Shown here: positions 1 through 9,004 of the stretch, piece by piece
How the letters are laid out: every line of letters starts with the position of its first letter
How positions within the stretch are numbered: position 1 is the stretch's first letter
DNA from: Prosthecobacter gellanilyticus
GTDB taxonomy: Bacteria > Verrucomicrobiota > Verrucomicrobiia > Verrucomicrobiales > Verrucomicrobiaceae
Length of the DNA: 48,342 nt
Direction: 5' to 3'
Assembly (NCBI RefSeq): GCF_007992435.1
Contig: NZ_BKAG01000054.1
Location: forward strand, 1 to 48,342
Program-made: the position numbers and the translations under genes
The notes under the pieces: generated by a model
Seen by the model: the letters and a program-made list of their open reading frames with translations, nothing else
Database searches by the model: none
What the model was told of the DNA's origin: nothing

Positions 1-519
1 GGGTGGAGGCTGCTCAGCGGGCTTCGCTTGATCGGCGGGTGGTGGTTGGTTCTCAGGCTTCGCTTGATCGGCAGGCGCGGGGGCTCTTGCGGCATCGCCC
101 GATTCGGCGGCCAGCTTTTTCGCATCGTCTTTCTGAGAGCTGTCGCTCACGTTACTGACCAGCTTGCGCAGCTTCTGGATGACGCCGCTGTCACCCATGC
201 TCTTCAGGGCCTGGACCCGGCGCTGGATGTTTTGTTGATGGTTAGGCAGGTCGTTGGCGAGATTGGTCATCTCCTTGCCGAGAAAGCCGGCGATGAGCGC
301 CAGACTGGAGAAGCTGACAATGGTGACGATGCACACGCTGGCGACGCGAGGCAGGCCCCAGAGGCAGAGCCGCTTCACCACGGGATTTAACAAAAAGGTG
401 AACAAGCATGCGAGTGCCAGGGGGATGAGGACTTCACGCCCGAGGTAAAGCGCGGCTATCACCAGCAAGGCGGTGAAGAACTTGATGAAGCTCGAGAGCG
501 TTCGGTAGGAAGGATCCAT
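1..519 (-). CDS. AI-2E family (PerM/UPF0118) transporter, N-terminal part
   Basis: The reading frame is open from an ATG at 517-519 (complement) to the left window edge, so only the first 173 residues are present. The start MDPSYRTLSSFIKFF is followed by two closely spaced hydrophobic segments (about residues 9-42) with the pattern REVLIPLALA and FLLNPVV, typical of the first hairpin of AI-2E/PerM family membrane proteins. A third hydrophobic segment lies near residues 55-75. A predicted soluble Gln/Lys/Pro-rich stretch follows, with two copies of ADQAKP. Family members are inner-membrane exporters or permeases of varied substrates; the substrate here cannot be told. The family call rests on the N-terminus alone. 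Confidence 0.7.
   Translation of the reverse strand, partial: MDPSYRTLSSFIKFFTALLVIAALYLGREVLIPLALACLFTFLLNPVVKRLCLWGLPRVASVCIVTIVSFSSLALIAGFLGKEMTNLANDLPNHQQNIQRRVQALKSMGDSGVIQKLRKLVSNVSDSSQKDDAKKLAAESGDAARAPAPADQAKPENQPPPADQAKPAEQPPP
20..72. repeat. Two 17-bp direct repeats, 36-bp period
   Basis: The same 17 bp occur at 20-36 and 56-72, giving two in-frame copies of ADQAKP in a Pro-rich loop of the AI-2E-like transporter. This is a small coding repeat, probably a slippage product. Confidence 0.8.
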
Positions 520-724
520 GGGAGACGAGCCCACGAGCAAGCGTGAGCCTCAGCCTATCTATCTCCATCAATGGCTTGAGTGGATGTGTCGAAACCTATG
601 AGGCAGGCGAATTCGAGAGATCGCCACGCTGGAGAGATCCGCATGCGATAATGCTGCGCGGCCTAACCGTGGACATGTACATCCCCGCGAGCGAGGTGCG
701 TGGAATGAAGGTGCAACCGAGAGG

Positions 725-1876
725 CTACTCAAGGGCCGCCAAGTCTGGTTCGACCTCGCCTTCTTCTGGAGCGGTCTTGCTGACCGCGACTGGCAGTGAG
801 ACCACAAACTTTGCGCCAGGTGATTCAGGTGTGGCTTCCGCGAGCGTGACCGTGCCGCCCATGGCAGTGAGGAGACGTTTGACGATGGAAAGTCCGAGTC
901 CGGTGGAAGGTTCGTCGCCGGTGGGCTGGGCGCTGAGGCGGCCATAGCGGCGGAACATCTGGGCACGGTCCTCAGCGGTGAAGCCTGGACCGGTATCCTG
1001 GATTGTACACTTCACCATGCCGGAATGCGGGCGTTCCACCGCGACCTTTACTCTGCCGCCTTCAGGAGTGAACTTGATGGCATTCGAGATGAGGTTCTCC
1101 AGGGCCTGGGTCACGCCCTCGTGGTCGGCCTCCACCATGAGTGGGGAGTTTGGGATGCTGGTGACGAGCTCGATGTGCTTCACCGTGGCGGCGACCTGGT
1201 GGTCCTCAGAAATCGTGGAGGCGATCTCGGCGATATCGATGACCTCCTTTTTCATGCGCAGCTGCTCGGCATGCTGGTTGGCCAGGAACTCCTTCATGAA
1301 GGAAAGCATGCGCTCCGTGGCATTCAGGATGTTCTGGACGAGGGGTACGCAGCGCGGCGGCATCTCCGAGGAGCGGCTCTGCAGCAGCGCCGCGCTGAGC
1401 TTCATGCCCGCGAGGCTGTTTTTCAAATCGTGCGCCAGGATGCCGAGGATCTCATCCTTGTCTTCCGCCAGGGCACGAAGCTGGTCACTGGCATGCTTCA
1501 GCGCGAGCTGGGTGCGCACGCGCGAGACGAGCTCGGCGCGGTTGAAGGGCTTGGTGACATAATCTACACCGCCTGCTTCCAGCGCCTGGACGATGACATT
1601 CTTGTCATCATCCGCGGAGAGGAAGATCACGGGCACATTTGCCCAGCGTGGGTCGGCCTTGATCTGACGGCAGGCGGTCAGGCCATCGACATCCGGCATC
1701 ATCACGTCCAGCAAGATGAGCTCTGGAGTGCGCTCGGCCAGCCGTTGGAGAGCTTCTTCAGCGCTGCTCGCGAGGATGACGTTGTAGTTCATCATCGACA
1801 GCACCTTGCGGACCACCCGGAGATTCTCCTCCTGGTCGTCGACAATTAGAATCGTTTCGTTATTCGCAGAGGTCAT
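725..1876 (-). CDS. Response regulator-histidine kinase hybrid (REC-HisKA-HATPase)
   Basis: 383 residues. An N-terminal receiver domain (about 7-125) has the acidic pair DD at 13-14, phospho-acceptor D57 in LILLDVMMPD and the conserved Lys in VTKPF (109). A HisKA helix follows with the H-box AHDLKN (H149), then a HATPase domain with the N-box NLISNAIKFTPEGG, G1 box DTGPGF and G2 box STGLGLSI. There is no transmembrane segment, so this is a cytoplasmic kinase that takes phosphate or signal through its own receiver, an architecture common in Verrucomicrobiota and Myxococcota. No partner regulator lies next to it, so the output is unknown. The start ATG is the only sensible one, directly before the receiver fold. 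The C-terminal tail is acidic. Confidence 0.92.
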   Translation of the reverse strand: MTSANNETILIVDDQEENLRVVRKVLSMMNYNVILASSAEEALQRLAERTPELILLDVMMPDVDGLTACRQIKADPRWANVPVIFLSADDDKNVIVQALEAGGVDYVTKPFNRAELVSRVRTQLALKHASDQLRALAEDKDEILGILAHDLKNSLAGMKLSAALLQSRSSEMPPRCVPLVQNILNATERMLSFMKEFLANQHAEQLRMKKEVIDIAEIASTISEDHQVAATVKHIELVTSIPNSPLMVEADHEGVTQALENLISNAIKFTPEGGRVKVAVERPHSGMVKCTIQDTGPGFTAEDRAQMFRRYGRLSAQPTGDEPSTGLGLSIVKRLLTAMGGTVTLAEATPESPGAKFVVSLPVAVSKTAPEEGEVEPDLAALE

Positions 1877-2180
1877 GAAGCTTTACGGGAGGGAGATTGC
1901 CAAAAACAGATGTGAGTGTCTAGCGGCGATTACGATCAAACGAGCGGAATGGCCGTCAGCTCGGAGACTGATTTCAGGGGCAAACGACGCGGATTCGAAA
2001 AGTTCATACGGGATATGGCCGAGATACGTGTTTGCGGGCACGGGTGGTCGTCTCGTTTGTGAATAGATCAGACTGCCAGATGCGGCAGCATACGGCCGTC
2101 TGCGTGTCTGGCACGAATAATCATCAAATGCATCCTGGAGATTTCTGGGTGCGGCACAGAACCTCCACCCCCATCCTTGT
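1877..2180. other. Divergent intergenic region, 304 bp
   Basis: It separates the minus-strand hybrid kinase from the plus-strand glycine-zipper lipoprotein and should hold both promoters. I see no convincing hairpin, small gene or strong -35/-10 pair. Confidence 0.5.
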
Positions 2181-2459
2181 ATGAAAAAACTCCTCCTGAC
2201 GGCCTTGCTCACCTCCTCACTCGTCTCCTGCGCCACCGGTCCCAACGCGCAAACGGGAACTGTCGTCGGCGGCCTGGGAGGTGCTGCGGTGGGCGGCATC
2301 ATAGGACATCAAAGCGGTCGAGGGCTGGAGGGCGCACTCATCGGCGGTGGTGCAGGCGCTCTGGCGGGCAACGCGATCGGCAATGCGCAGGACCAGCGCA
2401 ATTATCAGAACAGCCGCCGGTATTATGATCCCCGCACGGGCCGCTACTACTACCGTTGA
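2181..2459 (+). CDS. Glycine-zipper lipoprotein
   Basis: 92 residues. A signal peptide ends in the lipobox LVSC (lipidated Cys17). It is followed by about 55 residues rich in Gly/Ala with GxxxG spacing (VVGGLGGAAVGG, LIGGGAGALAG), the glycine-zipper/YMGG-like pattern of small outer-membrane-associated lipoproteins. The C-terminus is Tyr/Arg-rich (RRYYDPRTGRYYYR). Such proteins are linked to envelope stress and membrane packing, but the exact role here is unknown. The ATG at 2181 fits the signal peptide. The stop overlaps the 3' end of the convergent MFS gene by about 10 bp, so the two transcripts converge without spacer. Confidence 0.85.
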   Translation: MKKLLLTALLTSSLVSCATGPNAQTGTVVGGLGGAAVGGIIGHQSGRGLEGALIGGGAGALAGNAIGNAQDQRNYQNSRRYYDPRTGRYYYR

Positions 2460-3634
2460 TCATCCATCATTGGCAGTCGCGTGATGGCGGTGTGGAGCAG
2501 CAGCACCACCACCGCCAGCGCGGCGGCCATGAGATGAATGACATGCAGCCCGACCTGCTGCGCGAGCATGCCTGCCACTCCTGGCAAAGCTGCCGCGCCG
2601 ATCATGGCGGCGCTGACTTGAAAACCGACCGCGTGAAAGGCAGCCGCCTTGCCCAGACGACGCGGGGTCTGGGTCATCAGGCACGGGAAGATGGGCGCCA
2701 GCCCCAGGCCTGCGAGCACAAGACCGGTGGCACTCCATGCCGGTGAAGTGCTGAAAGCGATGGCACTGACTCCAGTAATGGCGAGCAGCAGGCAGGCGCG
2801 CACAAGCTGGTCGATGCTGACACGCTCAACGACGAAGCCGAAAAGCACGCGGCCGATGGCGATGCTGGCCCAATAGGCGGTGACACAGGCGCCAGCGGAT
2901 TCGACGGGCATCTTCCGGGCCTCTGTGAGCACCGTGAAGCTCCACTGGCCCAGCAGCACCTCCAGGCCTGTGTACAAAAAGAAGATGAGGATGTGCAGCC
3001 ACACGGCGGCGTGTTTCAGCGTGGCGGGAATGCTCAGGTGATCTGAATGGGAGTCGGCAGTCATGGCCTGCCCCCAGAGACGACGCGTGAAAGCGAACAA
3101 CAAGGCTTGCAGAAGCAGCAGCGTGCCGACAGCGGCGTAGCCTGCGCGCCAGGAACCTCTGGCCACCAGCATGCTGGTCATGATGACAGGCCCGAAGGTG
3201 GCGCCAATGCCATAGCAGGCATGGAGCCAGTTCATATGGCGCGCCGGGAAATGCGTGGACGCATAGTGATTCAGGCTTCCATCAATAGCACCTGAGCCCA
3301 GGCCGTGACAGACCGCGCAGGCGGCAAAGAAGAGCCACATGGGCGCTGCTGAAAATCCAACGCCTGCCAAGGCGACGAGGGCGGTGCTGGCTGCCAGAAG
3401 CGAGCCCACACCGAGACGCTTCATCAAGCTGCCGGTGAAGAAGCTGGAGAGGCAGTAGCCCGCGCTTGTGGCGGCGAAGACCCAGCCGAGGCTGGACTGC
3501 TGAAGCGTGAAATGATCCCGCACAAAGGGCCACGCGACTCCGATGAGTGTGTCTGGCAGCCCCAGGCTGATGAAGGCCAGATAGGCGATCACCAGCAGCA
3601 GTGCTGTGGCGGTGCGAGAGGACAGTGACGACAT
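2450..3634 (-). CDS. MFS transporter
   Basis: 394 residues with about twelve hydrophobic segments, the size and layout of a major facilitator protein. The first helix is followed by GLPDTLIGVAWPFVRDHF, as in sugar/FucP-like and multidrug MFS branches. The loop after helix 2 has GSLMKRLG, matching the family loop motif GxxxDRxG in weakened form. Substrate is unknown. The start lies within the first bases of the divergent EEP-family frame if that gene is extended to its longest form, one reason to place the EEP start downstream. The 3' end overlaps the lipoprotein gene. Confidence 0.88.
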   Translation of the reverse strand: MSSLSSRTATALLLVIAYLAFISLGLPDTLIGVAWPFVRDHFTLQQSSLGWVFAATSAGYCLSSFFTGSLMKRLGVGSLLAASTALVALAGVGFSAAPMWLFFAACAVCHGLGSGAIDGSLNHYASTHFPARHMNWLHACYGIGATFGPVIMTSMLVARGSWRAGYAAVGTLLLLQALLFAFTRRLWGQAMTADSHSDHLSIPATLKHAAVWLHILIFFLYTGLEVLLGQWSFTVLTEARKMPVESAGACVTAYWASIAIGRVLFGFVVERVSIDQLVRACLLLAITGVSAIAFSTSPAWSATGLVLAGLGLAPIFPCLMTQTPRRLGKAAAFHAVGFQVSAAMIGAAALPGVAGMLAQQVGLHVIHLMAAALAVVVLLLHTAITRLPMMDDQR

Positions 3635-3737
3635 GGAAGGCTTGCGGCAGAGCGGATGTTGGATCTACCTACGCCTGCCATTGCCATACGAGTGGCCTGA
3701 CTGCATCCGGGGCTTGATCGAATTTCGATCCTCTCAT

Positions 3738-4505
3738 GTGAATGACTCCACTGACCAGCCATCGCTTCGCATCATGACTTACAACGTGCACTCCGGTGTG
3801 GGCACGGATGGGAAGCTGGATCTGGCGCGGATCGCGGAGGTGATCGCAAGCCAGGAGCCGGACGTGGTGGCGCTGCAGGAGCTGGATGTGTCACGAGCGC
3901 GCAGCGGCCGCGCGCATCAGGCGCGCATCATCGCGGAGCATCTGGACATGTGCTTTCATTTTCACCCGGCACAGCGCATTCAAGAAGAGGAGGAGTATGG
4001 AGATGCCATCCTCTCACGCTGGCCCATGCATCTGCGGCAGGCGGCGGAGCTGCCGACGGTGCAGGAACGGCTGGCCTTTGAGCCACGGGGCGCGCTGTGG
4101 GCATCAGTCGAGGTGCATGGGAGGCCGGTGCAGGTGATGAACACGCACCTGGGCCTGAGCAACAATGAGCGCATCAAGCAGATCGATGCTTTGTTAGGCC
4201 CGGAATGGCTGGCCCATCCGGACTGCGGGACGCCGAGCATCCTTTGCGGTGACTTCAATGCGCTGCCGTATTCCAGGGTCCATCGGAAAGCCTGTCACGC
4301 AATGACGGACACGCAGCGCGCGGTGCCTGGGCGGAGGGCGAGGGCCACGTTTCCATCACGCTGGCCGCTGCTGCGCCTGGACTACATCTTCATCAGCCAG
4401 GGGCTGAAATGCCAGTCCACGCGGGTGGTGAACACGCCGCTGGCCAGACTGGCTTCGGATCATCTACCGCTGGTGGCGGAGGTAGAGTTCACAACTGCGA
4501 TCTGA
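3738..4505 (+). CDS. Endonuclease/exonuclease/phosphatase (EEP) family protein
   Basis: 255 residues from the GTG at 3738. The in-frame ATG at 3606 would overlap the divergent MFS gene and adds residues unlike the family; ATG 3774 is a shorter alternative. The EEP fold is marked by TYNVHSG, the metal-binding Glu in LQELD, THLG, the CGDFNALP box and the terminal SDHLP, all in the expected order. EEP proteins are Mg-dependent phosphodiesterases acting on nucleic acids, phospholipids or sugar phosphates. The gene converges on and overlaps by 17 bp a phospholipase D-like gene. EEP and PLD-type genes often sit together, suggesting a shared role in phospholipid turnover (inference). No signal peptide is seen. 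Confidence 0.88.
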   Translation: MNDSTDQPSLRIMTYNVHSGVGTDGKLDLARIAEVIASQEPDVVALQELDVSRARSGRAHQARIIAEHLDMCFHFHPAQRIQEEEEYGDAILSRWPMHLRQAAELPTVQERLAFEPRGALWASVEVHGRPVQVMNTHLGLSNNERIKQIDALLGPEWLAHPDCGTPSILCGDFNALPYSRVHRKACHAMTDTQRAVPGRRARATFPSRWPLLRLDYIFISQGLKCQSTRVVNTPLARLASDHLPLVAEVEFTTAI

Positions 4506-5808
4506 GCAGGCATCCCAGATTGCCGGCGATCTTCTCCGAGATGGGGCGGTGACGCCACTCCTCCATAGTGATCTGTCTGGAGCGTGCCTTGTCCTCCTCG
4601 AAGATTTTGACGTGATTCTTGGCAAAGCCTTTATCGAGGATGTTAAGGTTGGCTTCCTCGTTCAGGCGTAACGAACGATTGTCAAAATTGCAGGAGCCGA
4701 CAGTGGTCCAGACATCATCCACGATCATGTATTTGCAGTGATAGCGGGCAGGCTGGAATTCGTAAAAGCGGATGCCGCTTTCCAGCATAGACTTCCAGCG
4801 TGAGCGGCCGACGTATCTGACGACGCGCTGATCGGTGTAGGCACTCGGGCAGATCACCTCGATCTCGACGCCGCGATGGCGTGCATCGATGAGGGTCTGG
4901 ACGGTGAGGTCATCCGGAATAAAATAGGCATTCGCTATGCGGATAGATTTTCGTGCGGCGGCGATGGAGAAGAGGAACATGAGGCGGGCACCGTCAGCAC
5001 CCTCCGCGGATGAACTCTGAAAGGCCTGGCAGAGGAGGTCCCCGCCATGCGGGATCTCGGGAAAGTAGTCCTCGCCATGCAGAACCACGCCGCGAGTCTG
5101 GATCCAGTTATCGAGGAAGGCTTGCTGCATCTGCGCGACGACCGTGCCTTCCACCCGATACTGGGTGTCGCGCCAATGGTCTGGCTTGTCTCCCTTGCCT
5201 TGCCAGTCATCGGAGATGGCCACGCCGCCGATGAAGCCGTGCTTGCCATCGATGATGAGCAGCTTGCGGTGAGTGCGCTCATTGAAGCGCAGATGGTAGT
5301 AGCGGAAAATCTCCACCTCGACGCCGGCCTCGCGTAGCTGCTTCATCTCGGTCCCGTTCACACAGTCACAGCCGGCGGCATCCTGCAGGAAATGCACCTT
5401 CACTCCTCGCCTGGCGGCAGCGCACAGCGCATCCGTGAACTGTTGGGTGACGCGCCCATGGGTGAAGACGAAGTTTTCAAAGGAGATGGTCCTCCGTGCC
5501 GAGGCGATGCCCTCCAGCATGGCGGGAAAGATCTCGTCTCCATTTTCCAGGATGGAGACGGAGTTTCCCTCCACCAGCGGTGGTCCCAGGAGCTGGCTCA
5601 TGGTGCGGCAGAACTGCGGGTGCTCGATCTCGTAGTCCACGATCATCTCATGGGTGACCTTCTTCTCGCTCTCAAAGAAGTTCCGCGTGAGGAATGCGCC
5701 GACGAATCCGCCGACGAGTGCTGCTGCAATGTAGCCACCCATGCCGGGAGGCTTTGCGGGCAGAGGGCTGTGTCTTGTTTCGAGAGTGCCTAACAATGAG
5801 TGATGCAT
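4489..5808 (-). CDS. Phospholipase D / cardiolipin synthase-like protein
   Basis: 439 residues with two HKD motifs: HRKLLIIDGKHGFIGG in the first half and HCKYMIVDD followed by TVGSCNFDNRS in the second. This is the duplicated PLD fold that forms one active site with two His. A membrane segment near residues 25-42 (YIAAALVGGFVGAFLT) anchors it. This layout fits a ClsB/ClsC-type cardiolipin or phosphatidyl-transferase, though other PLD activities are possible. The start at 5808 leaves a 22-residue leader; M23 is an alternative just before the membrane segment. It lies 31 bp from the trehalase stop on the same strand and may be co-transcribed. Confidence 0.88.
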   Translation of the reverse strand: MHHSLLGTLETRHSPLPAKPPGMGGYIAAALVGGFVGAFLTRNFFESEKKVTHEMIVDYEIEHPQFCRTMSQLLGPPLVEGNSVSILENGDEIFPAMLEGIASARRTISFENFVFTHGRVTQQFTDALCAAARRGVKVHFLQDAAGCDCVNGTEMKQLREAGVEVEIFRYYHLRFNERTHRKLLIIDGKHGFIGGVAISDDWQGKGDKPDHWRDTQYRVEGTVVAQMQQAFLDNWIQTRGVVLHGEDYFPEIPHGGDLLCQAFQSSSAEGADGARLMFLFSIAAARKSIRIANAYFIPDDLTVQTLIDARHRGVEIEVICPSAYTDQRVVRYVGRSRWKSMLESGIRFYEFQPARYHCKYMIVDDVWTTVGSCNFDNRSLRLNEEANLNILDKGFAKNHVKIFEEDKARSRQITMEEWRHRPISEKIAGNLGCLLRSQL

Positions 5809-5839
5809 GGTTTGTAAAGCTGCGCGTGAGATCCAGGGG

Positions 5840-7486
5840 TCACCTCAGCATCGAAAGCGGCGGCAGCTGGATCTGGGCCGTGTCCGTCTGCTCGATGTCG
5901 AGGTCACCGAGGCAGCCGAGGTAGTCGAGAAGCTCCATGACGCAGGCATTGGTCCAGCCGAAGCCTGGCTCATTGGTGGGATAGCCGTACTGGATCTTGC
6001 CCTCCACATCACTGGTCATGCCTTCGAGGTCATATTTTTCAAACAGCAGTCCTGTGCGACAGAACTCGGCGGTCACCAGGGAGACGAAGCGGCGGGCGAT
6101 GCGGCGCGCCTCGGTGCGGTAGCCATAGCGATGCAGGCCCATGACGGCCATGTAGTTCAGAGGCGCCCAACCAAAAGGTTTGTCCCACTGGCATCCGCTC
6201 GTGCTCAAGCTGGTGAGCAATCCGCCGGGGGCCTCAAAGTCCGGCACCCGTGAGGCGATGCGCGCGGCCTGAGCGCGCGTGGCGAGGCCGGCCCAGAGCG
6301 GCCAGAAGGTGGTGGCAAAGGCATAGGTGAGACGGCTGTTGGAGCGGCCGTCAAAGTCACAGAACAGACCTGCCTCCTCATCCCAAAAATGCTCGGTGAT
6401 GGAAGCGGCGCGCTGCTTGTAGCGTTCCTGCCAGACTTCGACTGTGCCGGTGGCATCGAGGAAGCCGCGGACCTTGGCGATGTCCACCTCAAGCCGCCAG
6501 AGCAGGGTGTTCAGACACACGGGAAGAATGTCCAGCACGTCCAGATTAGCGAAGCCGAAGCGCCAGCTCACATCAAAGCCCGACTCGCGCATGCTGCGGT
6601 CCGCGTGGTAGGTGTGCGGAGTGAGAGCGCCGGTGGAGGGATCAATGAACTCATTGATGTCACGCAGTTGATCTTTGGCTGCCGTGAGGTTCATCTGCAG
6701 TCGCTGATAGTGATTGTGCCCGTTTTCATCCACCTCACCCCTCTCCACCTCGGGGGCCGGGCCCTGGGCGAAGTCATAGTAGCGTGAGAGATTGATGCCG
6801 GGCACCAGGTGCGGAGGCACGGTCCAGTAATAGTAAAACTTCTCCAGCAGAGGCAGGGCGCGCTTCAGCCAGACGAGATCACCCGTGGCACGATAGATGG
6901 CGAGCACCATGCGGCCTAACAAAGGAGGGTGTGAGCGGCTGAGGTAGTAGGTGCGGTTAGCCGTGAGGACGGTGCCGTAGTGCTCCACCTGGTAGAGACA
7001 CTGGTCGGCGAGCCCTTTTGCCATGGCCACGCGGCCCTGGCGCAGCAGGCCGAGCGCGATGAAGTAGCTGTCCCAGCCATACATTTCGTTAAACCGGCCG
7101 CCGGGAACGACGTAGCGTCCGGGAAGGAAGAGCAGGCCATGCTCGTCGATGCGCGAGGTGTCTGTGGGCAGAACTTTCAGCCTGAGGGAGGTCATCTGCT
7201 CTGAGCCGATGGACTTCTCAAAGATGCGCTGCACCCGCGGCAAGTCCTCCGAGGAGGAGATGTAGATGGGGCAGCTATGGAGGGTCTCCTCGCCAAGTTT
7301 CGGATCGCGCACGGCCTGGGCCACCTGGCGCAGTCCGCGCCCCAGTCCATGCCACTCAGACTGAATGTAGTGCACCATCCGGGCGATGTTGCCTGTAGAG
7401 GGAAAGGTAGGGATGTTCGCGGTCACGGGGGGGCTGCCATGTGAGGGGTTGATGATGCCGTTTTGAATGGCCGGGAATTTCAGCAA
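5840..7486 (-). CDS. Alpha,alpha-trehalase, GH37
   Basis: 548 residues, the normal length for the family. Trehalase signature 1 is exact (PGGRFNEMYGWDSYF, residues 128-142), signature 2 is QWDKPFGWAP (433-442), and the RESGFD stretch that carries the general-acid Asp in GH37 is present. It cleaves trehalose to two glucose. No signal peptide is visible, so a cytoplasmic TreF-like location is likely; this would let the cell reclaim trehalose after osmotic or desiccation stress. It lies 20 bp downstream of the histone-like gene and upstream of the PLD gene, all on the minus strand. A ROK glucokinase-like gene nearby (9.7 kb) could phosphorylate the glucose released (inference). Confidence 0.95.
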   Translation of the reverse strand: MLKFPAIQNGIINPSHGSPPVTANIPTFPSTGNIARMVHYIQSEWHGLGRGLRQVAQAVRDPKLGEETLHSCPIYISSSEDLPRVQRIFEKSIGSEQMTSLRLKVLPTDTSRIDEHGLLFLPGRYVVPGGRFNEMYGWDSYFIALGLLRQGRVAMAKGLADQCLYQVEHYGTVLTANRTYYLSRSHPPLLGRMVLAIYRATGDLVWLKRALPLLEKFYYYWTVPPHLVPGINLSRYYDFAQGPAPEVERGEVDENGHNHYQRLQMNLTAAKDQLRDINEFIDPSTGALTPHTYHADRSMRESGFDVSWRFGFANLDVLDILPVCLNTLLWRLEVDIAKVRGFLDATGTVEVWQERYKQRAASITEHFWDEEAGLFCDFDGRSNSRLTYAFATTFWPLWAGLATRAQAARIASRVPDFEAPGGLLTSLSTSGCQWDKPFGWAPLNYMAVMGLHRYGYRTEARRIARRFVSLVTAEFCRTGLLFEKYDLEGMTSDVEGKIQYGYPTNEPGFGWTNACVMELLDYLGCLGDLDIEQTDTAQIQLPPLSMLR

Positions 7487-7506
7487 GCCATCGGTGCTCA
7501 GCGTGA

Positions 7507-7902
7507 TCAGCGCCGTTTCTTGGTGGCGGTGGTCGCGCGTGTGACGGCTTTACGGGCCGTCTTTCTCGCTGCCTTCACGGCTTTCTTGGCGGCGGTTTTC
7601 GCGCGGGCGGCGGTGCTGCGCTTCTTCGTGGCACGCTTCGGTGCTGGAGATGATGATCCGAGCCATGGCTGAACCGTGGACGCCGCAGCTTCCTTGATGC
7701 CATTCCAGGTTTGATCGAGTCCGGTTTTTTTGACGAGTTCTGAAACGGTCTCACCTGGATGAGTGTCCCGGCGGATCTCTCCCCACTTGTTCTGCAGCAG
7801 CGTCATCATTTTGGACAAATCTTCCTTGATGGCGTGCAACTGGGCTCCGAAATCGGCGGAGAGATTCTGGGACTTGGTAGAAGTGCGTGCGCGAGTTTTC
7901 AT
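7507..7902 (-). CDS. Histone H1-like Lys/Ala-rich DNA-binding protein
   Basis: 131 residues. The first 85 are mixed helical with acidic patches (DFGAQLHAIKEDLSKMM). From residue 88 on, the sequence is almost only Lys, Arg, Ala and Thr (KRATKKRSTAARAKTAAKKA and on to KKRR), the tail composition of eukaryotic H1 and of bacterial H1-like proteins such as Hc1/HctB. It is expected to compact DNA in the nucleoid. The N-terminal part resembles no H1 globular domain that I recognise, so it may bind a partner. It leads the trehalase gene with a 20-bp gap, and its divergent promoter region holds a 14-bp palindrome. Confidence 0.75.
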   Translation of the reverse strand: MKTRARTSTKSQNLSADFGAQLHAIKEDLSKMMTLLQNKWGEIRRDTHPGETVSELVKKTGLDQTWNGIKEAAASTVQPWLGSSSPAPKRATKKRSTAARAKTAAKKAVKAARKTARKAVTRATTATKKRR

Positions 7903-7989
7903 GGGAGTAGTTGGATGCTTTAATCATCCATCGTTTGGCGGCGACGGAATGGACGTATGAGGGCAGGGTAAGGGCTCTGTGACAGCATC

Positions 7990-8003
7990 TCTCTCGCGAG
8001 AGA
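7990..8003. promoter_or_regulatory. 14-bp perfect palindrome, possible operator
   Basis: TCTCTCGCGAGAGA sits between the divergent histone-like gene (start 7902, minus) and the gene starting at 8110 (plus). Position and symmetry suit a dimeric repressor site, but there is no second copy nearby and no regulator can be assigned. Confidence 0.3.
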
Positions 8004-8109
8004 ACATGCAGAGGAGTCATGTCTGAGGTTTTCCCTGATGCGTGAACGGCGGGACACACCTACAACCACTGGGAGCGGGGTCTGCGATGAAGAGCAAAAC
8101 TTGATTCCT

Positions 8110-8532
8110 ATGAATGCTCTCCCTTCATCATCCCTCCTTGCTTCCCTGGACCTCGCCTCATTGGATCTCGACGTGCCATGTGATGCCGAGCTGCATAACA
8201 TCTTGTTCCTGCTTCCAGCGGAGCCCACCATCGCGCCGGGCGTGTATGCATCCGTGATGGAGCTGGCGCGTTACTTCGCCAAGTTTGCTTATGTGTATGT
8301 GGCACGCACGGACCAGGACGAAATGCGGGATGATGAGTTTGGCGTACGCTTCATGAAGCTCGGCACGAGCGGCCTCCCATCGTTTGGATTGCTGACGCGC
8401 GCGTTTGTCTTCGGTGACAGGGCTCTGGCGGAGCTGGTGGCTTGTGAGCATCCGGAGGCCGAGGTCTATGTGATGCACCCGAGGTTATCCGTGGAGGAGC
8501 TGGCGAATGCGCTGCCGATGGAATCCAAGTAA
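8110..8532 (+). CDS. Hypothetical protein
   Basis: 140 residues from the ATG at 8110; an in-frame ATG at 8038 would add 24 residues of low complexity. I do not recognise the family. The centre alternates predicted strands and helices (NILFLLPAEP, VYASVMELARYF, AYVYVARTD, FGVRFMKLG, YVMHPRL), consistent with a small alpha/beta fold of the Rossmann or P-loop-less type. No signal peptide or membrane segment is present. It lies 35 bp upstream of the cupin gene on the same strand, so the two may be co-transcribed. Confidence 0.6.
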   Translation: MNALPSSSLLASLDLASLDLDVPCDAELHNILFLLPAEPTIAPGVYASVMELARYFAKFAYVYVARTDQDEMRDDEFGVRFMKLGTSGLPSFGLLTRAFVFGDRALAELVACEHPEAEVYVMHPRLSVEELANALPMESK

Positions 8533-8567
8533 GCTTTCAAGCTACGCATCTCAATCACCTGACTGTC

Positions 8568-8894
8568 ATGAACATCTCCAACATCCGGGAATCCTCCGAA
8601 GACTTTCATTTGCTGGAGACCACGGGGCGGACGCAGTCAGCCACGATGACGCTGAAGCCCGGAGAAGCTTCCTCTGACCAACTGGAAGTGCATCCGCACA
8701 GTGACCAGGTACTGCTGGTGCTTGAAGGGGAGGTGGTGGCCGAGGTGGACGGTGAGCGGCAGGTGATGCAGAAAGGTGACTGCATCACCATTCCGGCGGA
8801 TGTGCGGCATCGCTTCATCAATGAAGGTCATGAGACGGTTTTCACCTTCACGGTTTACGGGCCGCCTGCTTATGAGACGGGTGATCCGAGCTGA
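8568..8894 (+). CDS. Small cupin-domain protein
   Basis: 108 residues, a single cupin barrel. Motif 1 is HPHSDQVLLVLEGEV, with the two His of a metal site; motif 2 is GDCITIPADVRHRF, with the third His. Members bind a metal and act as isomerases, dioxygenases or ligand sensors; the substrate is not predictable. It is preceded closely by the hypothetical gene ending at 8532 and followed by a 110-bp gap before the HAD gene. Confidence 0.88.
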   Translation: MNISNIRESSEDFHLLETTGRTQSATMTLKPGEASSDQLEVHPHSDQVLLVLEGEVVAEVDGERQVMQKGDCITIPADVRHRFINEGHETVFTFTVYGPPAYETGDPS

Positions 8895-9004
8895 GGAGAT
8901 CTCCCCATTCATGCATCCATGGCCGTGCTGACGAGCGATGGATTGGTGAACCTGTATCAATGCATGACCCAACCAAAAGGGTGGTTAAAATACTATAGAT
9001 CCCG

